From Methanothermobacter wolfeii (GTDB lineage Archaea > Methanobacteriota > Methanobacteria > Methanobacteriales > Methanothermobacteraceae), in assembly GCF_025397995.1 (NCBI RefSeq), contig NZ_CP104550.1, forward strand, positions 772,001 to 836,000: 64,000 bases of DNA. The letters are read 5' to 3'. Position numbers and translations under genes: made by a program. Each line of letters opens with the position of its first letter. Position 1 is the stretch's first letter. Below are positions 55,701 through 62,471 of the stretch, one piece after another. The notes beneath the pieces were generated by a model. That model was not told the DNA's origin and ran no database searches. It was given only the letters and a program-made list of their open reading frames with translations.

Positions 55701-56139
55701 TCCTGAAGTCGAGTCCTGCTTTTTGTAGGGATTTTTTAACGGCTCTTTGTATTTGTAGTCGGAATTCTCCGGCGTCGCTAATTCCTGATGTTCCTTTGAT
55801 TATGATTGGGAAGATTTTCTTTTTTTCTCTGAAAGATTTTAATTTGGCTTCAAGTTGTGGGTTTTTAATGTCAAAGTCGTTAAGTATGTTGGTTTCGTCT
55901 GTGAGGAGGTGTTTAATGACTGCGGCTGCGTGGCTTTTTCCGGTTCCGTATGTGCCCTGGATCCATATGGATTGTTTGTCTTCGATTCGGTTAGTGGTGA
56001 GTGAATCTAGGGTTTTGGATAAAACTTCTCGAAATTTATCTGTTGGGATGAATGTTTTCCAGTGGTCTTCTATTTCGTTTTCGAGGTCGTAGGCTGGTTG
56101 GAATCTTTCGTTTAGGGTTATTATGTCCTTGTATTTCAT
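52783..56139 (-). CDS. brxC: BrxC-like large AAA+ ATPase
   Basis: 1118 residues. N-terminal P-loop GTYGTGKSHAAAVIKHLL (62-69 core), RGIADSLIIFWDEFTGIMD as Walker B, and FIISHRTPYHL as sensor-like stretch. The rest is mostly helical with coiled-coil character and few recognisable motifs, as usual for BrxC/PglY. It ends in a charged helix. It supplies the ATP-driven core of the BREX complex. Extremely rich in Lys, Asn and Ile with AAA/AAT/ATT codons, the most AT-rich gene of the window. It begins at the last base of the brxP stop (TAATG-type junction), so translation is coupled. Confidence 0.9.
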   Translation of the reverse strand: MKYKDIITLNERFQPAYDLENEIEDHWKTFIPTDKFREVLSKTLDSLTTNRIEDKQSIWIQGTYGTGKSHAAAVIKHLLTDETNILNDFDIKNPQLEAKLKSFREKKKIFPIIIKGTSGISDAGEFRLQIQRAVKKSLQKAGLDFRTKTDFQTLIEVLNEGHLNFESLFKGTEIEKLYGDKEKIIKLLENEDINIQRKIEKILLKNAININSTSSIHEWLKEINNELKERGIADSLIIFWDEFTGIMDLENISPIITEVQNIAELSAKHDIYLFIISHRTPYHLKNKGKDEDLEKILGRFKLIEYSMETITTYHLIENSIKKKNPQKWESLKNNHLPQIKDIIEKISGHENNTTQSLENIFPIHPYTAFIATIIARNIGSTERSIFKFLYDEKKGFKKFLNSNIKEKPFLTTDYLWDFFLTDFNRIENEKVYSVMERYKLYNNKLKKSGENYTTVFKTILLLNLIYRLVELSETSILKPTTKNISNILKGHLNEKKVEDILNHIDKNKIINKNPDGLFIISSSSLPPEEIEKEKETLKKIYNKVTKILNSEQEKELKNNINALREIEIKILDAPRNTSNLKSILEKKFKKDYAVPIALFLSINNSEKEKIRNQLLETSKHIKNKLLILSDKELGEDGFNRFLDYKSRSIIAGNHNYNDEKEENEDHAKKTIDKWINEILNTSVTCFFNGEEKKLLFRKLGKEIEEYFSPRIFNQGLENIKINQNKNVWKPEKSKKAAEIFLFSENRSVIEEKATGIDKYLLSILKDNDGSYIVDTNLNLKKDIINHPLKQMQEEIKKTIETQTDNNFNLGDELKFLSKPPYGLYKSKINIAALSFLMRQYIDNFFDSGTGIQWTKERMRDRILEIFNYWETNKNRNKLHIRKGSEEETRIIECISNIFNFKGLESLNDTKWEIKKWVDKEEFPLWLFKYTTRANEKTSQKFKKIFEFTKMNDNEINPEKLKELLNEITDYEIDLKSIIIQETKNKPETWKKAFCNWAATLNIEKETISEKSNEILTYLKKNMQESISHWDEKETESKFKDWIINHTPSTPHEPVLIKNPKETRNQIDKDIEGSGNEETEKLKNKIKKSDREKLEKILIKLIEDNPYITEEIRRLMGRL

Positions 56140-58409
56140 TATAAGGCACCTAAGTATATTTTAAGTATGTCTTTTGGGGTTAGATCGTCTCTTAAGTGTA
56201 TGTTGTCTAGGTCGGCGGCTAGTTCAACGTTTAAGGTTCTTTCTTTTCTTTCTTGTAATCCTCTTAGTGTTTTTTCAAGTTCTTCTTGTGGTAATCCAAA
56301 TATCTTGTATGGTCCTCCTCTGGTTTCTTCGTTAAAGAGTTCTGTGATGGTGAAGTTTCTTCTTGAGGTGTTTTCTGCTAGTTTGTATAGGGAGTAGGCT
56401 ACTGCATATGGTTCTATGTTTCTTACTCCGGCTTTGGTGATGGATTTAACTGCTCTTCCTTTTTTTTCTATAATTCCAATTCCAAGTTCTCTGCCGAGTG
56501 GTGAATTGTCAAACATGTTAATCATGGCATCTATTGGGTTGCTTAGTGTGCCTTTACTGTATCCTGGGTAATCCTGGGTGATTCTTTCTTTGAGGTCTTG
56601 TTTATTAGTTGTAATTTTCCATGGGTTTTTATCTAGATACCATTCAACCACGGCTGAGTTGTAGTACATGTTATTCCAGATGATAAGCCAGGCTAAAGAC
56701 CTGTCCTTTTCATAAATCTTTAATAATTGATGGCCCAGTTCTGTGATTGTTTTTTTAGTCCCATCAAGGATTTCTGCGTCGATAAGCCATCTTAAAACTG
56801 CAGGGACTTGTTTTGGGCCAAGAGTATTATTAGATAACCATTCTTCACCAGAAACAAAAAATTCATTTAACCATTCCTGACGCAGTCCAAAGGTTGAATA
56901 TTTATCGATCCCACTAGTTTTCTTTTTCATTTTCCCACCAACAGAAGTATAGACAGATGCTGCTACAATACAGCCATTCTTTGAAAAATATGAGCATTTA
57001 TGGCAATTTTCACAAAGATGAGGGTTAATTTTGACACCGCCTATTGATTTCAGTGCGAAATTAGGGCATTCAGATTCACAGATCCCGCAATTCACGCAAA
57101 AGGTTGTTTTATATAATACTTTTCTAATCTTGGATTTAATGGATGAATTTTTTATATTCGAGAATTCGATTACTTTTCTTTTCCCTGAATTGAAATTTTC
57201 GGATTTAAAGTTTATCTTGTGCTCATCTATTCTTATTTCTCCTTCAATAACCCCGTTGTGTTCCTTATAGATTCTTTCACCAAGGACTTTTGACCATTCC
57301 ATGAAATCTTCTCTTGGTTTTTCAAGGATTCCTTTTAATTTGTCTTCTTTTTCGGAGAATATTATGTTTGATTTTAAGTCTAATCCCATCCCGCCGGCTC
57401 TTTTTTTCCATTCCCCGTTATTAATAAATTTTTTTATAGATTTCTGAGGGACACCTCTTGCTTTTGCATAGTCTTCAATGAATGAAATGTAAGGAGTTAT
57501 TGATTCTTTATCGATTTTGGAGTTAACAAATTCGGTCCAGGAAGATGCGTAGGGACATATTATGCACCCTACCCTGTTTAAACCCCATCTATATGCCCTG
57601 TTTAAGTGCAGTTTTCGATAAAATATATAGAGGTAGACTTCAGTGATGTTCCATTCAAGGATAGGCCTGGCATTAATACTAGCTGAATGTTTAACTCCAT
57701 GTTCAATCCTAGAGTAGTTTAATCTCTTAGAGCTTTCCTCAGACCTAACCCCTTCAAAAACGATGACGTTAGCATGTTCACGGGAAATGCTCCGAAGAAG
57801 ATTATTAAAGGGTGCTGTTTTCAAAGCGTCAGTGCACCACCTTTTGAACCTGCTGGGTAAACCAGCATATTCCATCAATTTTATAGCGGTTTTAGCTGGT
57901 CTAGCAGTTCTAAATTCCAGGTTAGGGTATTTACTTAAATAATGGCTCCTGGTTTTCTTTAAATTCTCATATGTAAACTTGCTTTCAAGTGTGGTGTCTG
58001 AGAATACAACTATAAGTTTATCAGGTGGAATTACTCGTGTTACTAAATCTAAGACTGCTTGAGAATCTTTACCACCACTATAAGACACAGTGAAAACAGA
58101 TTTATCCTCATAGTTATCATAGAGGCCATGAATGAAATCCATCGCCTCATTTTCCAGGATGAATAACTGTTTTTCATTTACCTTTATCAGGTTTTTCATG
58201 TTAACAGGCTTTATTTCCAATTTTTCATCCTTAATGTCTTTAATCAACTCAATTTTAGGAGTTTCGAAAAAGGCACCACCCTTTACTTTTAAGATGGGCT
58301 CACCATTATAGTAATAGGTACGGCCGATAGCCCATAATAAAGGCTCTTCACATTTAGGGTATTCAAGATATTCATACAATTTTAAGAGATCCATCTCTTC
58401 AAAAAACAC
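56139..58409 (-). CDS. brxP: BrxP: DndC/PAPS-reductase-like protein with ferredoxin and DUF4007 domains
   Basis: 756 residues. PP-loop SYSGGKDSQ (111-116 core), RWCTDALKT, EGVRSEESSKR, and VGCIICPYASSW (Cys 282/285) form a DndC-like ATP-pyrophosphatase/sulfur-transfer domain. Cysteines 438-448 and 466-480 (CVNCGICESECP; CENCHKC) make a two-[4Fe-4S] ferredoxin. Residues from 500 form a DUF4007 domain (GIDKYSTFGLRQEWL). By analogy with DndC it may adenylate and sulfurate DNA, but this is unproven. First gene of the operon. Start GTG at 58409 or ATG at 58394, neither with a strong site. Confidence 0.9.
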   Translation of the reverse strand: MFFEEMDLLKLYEYLEYPKCEEPLLWAIGRTYYYNGEPILKVKGGAFFETPKIELIKDIKDEKLEIKPVNMKNLIKVNEKQLFILENEAMDFIHGLYDNYEDKSVFTVSYSGGKDSQAVLDLVTRVIPPDKLIVVFSDTTLESKFTYENLKKTRSHYLSKYPNLEFRTARPAKTAIKLMEYAGLPSRFKRWCTDALKTAPFNNLLRSISREHANVIVFEGVRSEESSKRLNYSRIEHGVKHSASINARPILEWNITEVYLYIFYRKLHLNRAYRWGLNRVGCIICPYASSWTEFVNSKIDKESITPYISFIEDYAKARGVPQKSIKKFINNGEWKKRAGGMGLDLKSNIIFSEKEDKLKGILEKPREDFMEWSKVLGERIYKEHNGVIEGEIRIDEHKINFKSENFNSGKRKVIEFSNIKNSSIKSKIRKVLYKTTFCVNCGICESECPNFALKSIGGVKINPHLCENCHKCSYFSKNGCIVAASVYTSVGGKMKKKTSGIDKYSTFGLRQEWLNEFFVSGEEWLSNNTLGPKQVPAVLRWLIDAEILDGTKKTITELGHQLLKIYEKDRSLAWLIIWNNMYYNSAVVEWYLDKNPWKITTNKQDLKERITQDYPGYSKGTLSNPIDAMINMFDNSPLGRELGIGIIEKKGRAVKSITKAGVRNIEPYAVAYSLYKLAENTSRRNFTITELFNEETRGGPYKIFGLPQEELEKTLRGLQERKERTLNVELAADLDNIHLRDDLTPKDILKIYLGAL

Positions 58410-58907
58410 CGGCCTTGGAGCATTAACACTATGATAAGCTTCAGTTAATACTGGAAAATTTCCATTAATATTCCACTTTAAATTATAAATTTAAATGCAC
58501 CCCTTATAAGTTCGGATAAATTATTCACACTTTAAAATTCTTACCATTTTGTTAAATTAATTCTATTAATTTAATATAACAGTTACTATCATAAAATTTT
58601 AGAAAAATATTTACAATAAAAATTAGAAAGCCTCTATTACTATAAAAGAGCAAATACAGTACTATTTATTGGGTTATGATGAGCTAATAACTGTGGATTA
58701 ATTAAATAAAAAGTGACACTGAAAAACTGAAGCAGGGCCGTTCTTATAACTGATGATGAAGGTCGGGGTATATTCCTTCCCCCTGGGAGGTACTTGTTCT
58801 TCAAGGAACCCGGGAAAAAGTCCATCAGACGTTTGAAGGCAGATATCTCAGGAAAAGAGGATCTTAAGGGAAAGGAACTGATCGTTGATGAACATGGGTT
58901 CTACACA
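58410..58907. other. About 500-bp gap at the right border of the BREX operon
   Basis: The left half (58410-58690) is very AT-rich and non-coding. From about 58727 the composition turns host-like and an open plus-strand frame runs to 59021 (separate entry). No tRNA or flanking repeat was recognised. Confidence 0.55.
58480..58492 (-). promoter_or_regulatory. TATA-like element upstream of the BREX operon
   Basis: On the minus strand AATTTATAATTT lies about 75 bp before the brxP start. It would place transcription near 58455. The surroundings are uniformly AT-rich, so chance is possible. Confidence 0.3.
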
Positions 58908-59021
58908 TCATTCAGAAACATCTTCATATCCCTCATGCTCGATTACGGGGATAATATTACCATAAAGAAATCCTATATGGAATGGAAGGGTTTCAGGGCC
59001 GCTGGTGAAGATCCTGAGTGA
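58727..59021 (+). pseudogene. Open frame without a clear start, possible gene remnant
   Basis: The frame reads AVLITDDEGRGIFLPPGRY, then about 75 more codons ending FRAAGEDPE. It has no ATG/GTG with a ribosome site; TTG at 58794 is only 3 bases after GGGAGG. It overlaps the 3' end of the DUF4007 gene by 114 bp in antisense. The product is not recognised. It may be the tail of a gene lost when the BREX island inserted. Confidence 0.35.
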
Positions 59022-60266
59022 AAGACTGTTATTTATGATTTCACTGAGGTGGTAGAGTTTCTCACCGTATCCTGATTCGCCGTTAACGTACCAGTGGAAA
59101 CCGGATTCCACCATTTCACCTATAAGTTTCAGTGATAGGCGCCTGGCAGCCCCAGGGGCACCGGATACCTCACCCTGCGCCCTGCAGTCTGCAAGGAGTT
59201 CCATCTCATCCACGTCAGGTTGCCATTCCATGGAGACGTAAAGAACATTCTGAACACCATCACTGATGCTATCTTCAATTCTCCCATAGACCAGGGCCAC
59301 GTCTATGGAGTTATCCCCTGGTCTGAAAAGCTCTGAATTGTAAATATCCTCCCTGGTTATGTGGTGGATTCTTAGGTCCCTGAGGGATGAGCCGGCCAGA
59401 AACCCGTTGAGTGTGTCTATTTCATCGCCAAAAAGCTCACCAGGTTTATTCTTTATGGATTCAATCAATTTTCTCCTAACTTCACTGGCCTCAGCATCGA
59501 GCTCCGGCCTTTCAGGGGCATAATTTAAGAGATGATCTGTGAAATCATCAAGGATTTTCTTTGAGCTGATATCCGAGGACCTTACAACATCATCTTCAGG
59601 GGAGATGAGAAGACCGGCATCATGGAGCAGGTTCCTGAGGCGGGGTTCTTCGGTGCCAAAAAGTTTGAAGGGACCCCCACCGGCGTTTTTATGATACAGG
59701 TCCCCTATCCTTATCTCCCGGAGCCCCTCCTCCTCCATCAATCTGATTACCGAGTATGCAGCGACATGGGGCTCAATGGAATTAAGGTGGATCCTCCTGA
59801 TTTCCCTACCATTCCCCTCATCTGAAACAAGCACTCCGAGCCGTGAAAGTTTAAACATGTTCAGGACTGCTGAGACCGGGTTTTTAATTGTGGTCCCTTT
59901 AAGACCAGGTAATGCTTTACTGAATATTTCAACAAGATCATCCCCGCTTAGTTCGGTTTCAAAATCGGTTTCATCGCAGAATAAGCGAACAGCAGGTGAA
60001 CCGTAATAGAATTCTGTCCATATGATCTGCCAGGCAGATTCCGGATCATGGAAATAGATTTCACGTATACTTCTGAAAAGAGGAGTTATCCCATTTTTAT
60101 CTATGAGTCCTCCATCCAGGAGCCAGTTCTTAACGGCTTTAACCTGGACAGGTCCAAAGCTGTTCCTCTCAATCCATTCATCCTCATAGGTGAATATTGC
60201 CGGAAGCCATTCATCCCGCAGACCGAAGGTTGAGTATCTGTCAATACCGCCGCGAGGCATTATCAT
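58908..60266 (-). CDS. Stand-alone DUF4007 protein, paralogue of the BrxP C-terminus
   Basis: 452 residues. The first 260 align with the end of BrxP: GIDRYSTFGLRDEWL, FGPVQVKAVKNWLLDGG, NPVSAVLNMFKLSRLG, IEPHVAAYSVIRLM, GGGPFKLFG. Residues 270-452 form an extra region with no recognised motif. DUF4007 proteins tend to be found beside PAPS-reductase/DndC-like genes. Unlike the BREX genes, codon use here is host-like. It is divergent from the McrB-like gene, with starts only about 14-50 bp apart. Start at ATG 60266 or at 60260 (MPRGGIDRY). Confidence 0.85.
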   Translation of the reverse strand: MIMPRGGIDRYSTFGLRDEWLPAIFTYEDEWIERNSFGPVQVKAVKNWLLDGGLIDKNGITPLFRSIREIYFHDPESAWQIIWTEFYYGSPAVRLFCDETDFETELSGDDLVEIFSKALPGLKGTTIKNPVSAVLNMFKLSRLGVLVSDEGNGREIRRIHLNSIEPHVAAYSVIRLMEEEGLREIRIGDLYHKNAGGGPFKLFGTEEPRLRNLLHDAGLLISPEDDVVRSSDISSKKILDDFTDHLLNYAPERPELDAEASEVRRKLIESIKNKPGELFGDEIDTLNGFLAGSSLRDLRIHHITREDIYNSELFRPGDNSIDVALVYGRIEDSISDGVQNVLYVSMEWQPDVDEMELLADCRAQGEVSGAPGAARRLSLKLIGEMVESGFHWYVNGESGYGEKLYHLSEIINNSLSLRIFTSGPETLPFHIGFLYGNIIPVIEHEGYEDVSE

Positions 60267-60279
60267 AAACTATAATTGA

Positions 60280-62466
60280 ATGAGGCTAATAATAAAATTT
60301 TGGGGTGGTAATCTGGTTATAAAATATGTTAATCTCTCAATAGTATCTAGCAGGGAGGAGATAAAGAAGGCTCAGGATAAAATGAGCAGTATTTTAAAAA
60401 GCAGGGCCGATAAGGTAGTTGAAGGTGGTGCCGGCTTTCAGGGAGGTGAGGAACGAGGAAAGGTCTACTGGATCTCCGATCTTAGAATATGGTACATGTA
60501 CAGGTTCATTGAGGGCAGTCGCCACTGGAACGGTTTTGGAACCGATGAACCTGAAGAGGGAGAAAACAGGACCATAATATGTGAAATAAATTCCCCGCCT
60601 GAGGGTATAAACAGGAGGATAGGGGGTGCCTTTGCACGTGACCCCCTGGGGAACTATTACCTTGTGCATCGAGGAAAACTTGGCGGGAACTACAGTAAAA
60701 AGTTGTTCACTGAGAAATACAGGGGTGAGTGGACAGAGGTCATCGATGGTAATCAGACATCAGAGGTTGTGGTTATAGGTAAAATAGATGAAAGCATCCC
60801 TGAAAAGATAAGGGACTTTGTATATGAAGTTAAAAGAATGAAAGAAGATTCTTCAAACCTACGGGACATGATACTGAAGGTCCTTCAGGAATACTCCAAT
60901 GCAAGGAATGAATCATTCACAGGCCACCCCCTGGCGAAGCTAATACGCAGAAAAATCCCCAGGGAACTTGAAAGGATTACTGGAGATGAAAGATACCTGG
61001 TCAGGGGATCTGCAGGCCAGGGAAACTGGGCCACGATACCATGGATCGCAGTCATGGATCCCCAAATAACAGACACAACCAGGAATGGCCCCTGCATCGT
61101 CTACCTCTTCAGGGAGGATATGAAGGGAGTATACCTATCATTACACCAAGGCGTCAGCGATATAAATAAGGAATACGGTGAAAAAAGGGCAAATAAAACA
61201 CTAAGGGCCATGGCAGAGGAATTCAGGGGACAGATAAATCAGGAAGGTCTGCTTGAGGAAATTTCACTCGGAAAAAGGGGTCTTGCACCCCTCTATGAGG
61301 CAGGAAATATATACGCAAAGTACTATCCCGCATCAGCCCTTCCATCAGAGGAAGAAATTGAAGGAGACCTGAAACTATTCCTGAAACTCTATGATTCTCT
61401 CAAAAACATTGAAAAACCTCCCCGTGGGAAAGGAATATCATTAGAAGCTTCATTCTACGACTATTTAACTTCTCATGGTTTTTATTTTAAACCCGAACTT
61501 GTTGAGAACTTTCTCCTTGCCCTTAAGGTTAAGAACTTTGTTATACTGACAGGTAATTCAGGGACCGGTAAGACCAGGCTTGCCCAGCTCTATGGCCGTT
61601 ACCTCTCTGAAGGGGAGAAAAGGTACCTTGTCGTTCCTGTTGGGGCTAACTGGACCGAGAAGAGGCATATCTTCGGATACCTTAACATCATGACCGGCGA
61701 ATATCAGAGCACACCGACCCTGGACTTCATCATGAATGCATCAGAGGACCAGGAGAACCCCTACATCATCATACTTGATGAGATGAACCTCTCACACGTT
61801 GAACGCTACTTCTCTGATTTCCTCTCAGCCATTGAAAGCGGCGAGCCAGTACCACTTCATAACAGTGAATGTGATTTCCCGGAGAGCGTTGAGATTCCAA
61901 GAAACCTCCTTGTGGTCGGCACCGTGAACGTGGATGAGACAACCTACATGTTCTCACCCAAGGTCCTGGACCGGGCGAACACCATCGAATTCGAAACCAC
62001 AGCACCCGAGGAATACCTGAGGGGATGGGAACATGAAAACCCGGAAGGTGACCTCAAATTCCTCGAAGACCCCCTCAATCACCACGAACCTCAAATCGAA
62101 AAGATAAGATCCGACCTTGAAGGTGTATGGGACAGCCTGGTTTCTGAACTCCAGTTCTTCCACAATGCACTCCAGGAGCCAGGATTCGAATTCGGATTCA
62201 GGGTCACAGAGGAGGTGCTCAGATTCATGCATGCAGCCTGGATCTACAAGGGACGCCCGAAGCCATGGAGGGGCTGGGAACGGTACATGGACGCCCAGAT
62301 AAAACAGAAGATCCTCCCCAAGATCCACGGCCCAGAAAGACTCCTTAAGGGGACGCTGGAGGATCTCAGGGACCACTGCAGCGGAAAATACCCCGCCTCG
62401 GAGAGAAAACTCAATGAAATGATAGAAACCCTCAAAATCCAGAGGTACGTCTCATTCATAAGGTAG
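60280..62466 (+). CDS. McrB-like AAA+ GTPase with MrcB_N (DUF3578) domain
   Basis: 728 residues at most. Residues 1-190 are an extra, unrecognised region rich in Trp/Gly (YWISDLRIWYMYRFIEG). About 195-345 is an MrcB_N-type domain (LRDMILKVLQEYSNARN, GNWATIPWIAVMD, YLSLHQG). The AAA_5 motor has Walker A LTGNSGTGKTRLAQLYGRYL near 423, Walker B IIILDEMNLSHVERYF near 494, and TVNVDETTYMFSPKVLDRA near 548. It should translocate DNA for the nuclease encoded next. The start is uncertain: the annotated ATG leaves 13 bp to the divergent gene, while a GGGGTGGT site at 60301 points to a later non-ATG start. Confidence 0.85.
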   Translation: MRLIIKFWGGNLVIKYVNLSIVSSREEIKKAQDKMSSILKSRADKVVEGGAGFQGGEERGKVYWISDLRIWYMYRFIEGSRHWNGFGTDEPEEGENRTIICEINSPPEGINRRIGGAFARDPLGNYYLVHRGKLGGNYSKKLFTEKYRGEWTEVIDGNQTSEVVVIGKIDESIPEKIRDFVYEVKRMKEDSSNLRDMILKVLQEYSNARNESFTGHPLAKLIRRKIPRELERITGDERYLVRGSAGQGNWATIPWIAVMDPQITDTTRNGPCIVYLFREDMKGVYLSLHQGVSDINKEYGEKRANKTLRAMAEEFRGQINQEGLLEEISLGKRGLAPLYEAGNIYAKYYPASALPSEEEIEGDLKLFLKLYDSLKNIEKPPRGKGISLEASFYDYLTSHGFYFKPELVENFLLALKVKNFVILTGNSGTGKTRLAQLYGRYLSEGEKRYLVVPVGANWTEKRHIFGYLNIMTGEYQSTPTLDFIMNASEDQENPYIIILDEMNLSHVERYFSDFLSAIESGEPVPLHNSECDFPESVEIPRNLLVVGTVNVDETTYMFSPKVLDRANTIEFETTAPEEYLRGWEHENPEGDLKFLEDPLNHHEPQIEKIRSDLEGVWDSLVSELQFFHNALQEPGFEFGFRVTEEVLRFMHAAWIYKGRPKPWRGWERYMDAQIKQKILPKIHGPERLLKGTLEDLRDHCSGKYPASERKLNEMIETLKIQRYVSFIR

Positions 62467-62471
62467 ATGGG

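Larger units (their letters stand above)
48950..58495 (-). other. Type 4 BREX defence operon on an AT-rich island
   Basis: Four tightly packed minus-strand genes in the order brxP, brxC, pglZ, brxL, with 1-bp or 4-bp overlaps or gaps of about 12 bp. This is the gene set defined for type 4 BREX. The DNA is far richer in A and T than the surrounding genes (AAA, ATT, TTT codons in place of AAG, ATA, CTC), pointing to acquisition from another source. There is no pglX methyltransferase. Confidence 0.85.

Noticed and set aside
49001-58409. Type 1 or type 2 BREX
   Set aside because: No pglX, brxA, brxB or pglW is present; BrxP defines type 4.
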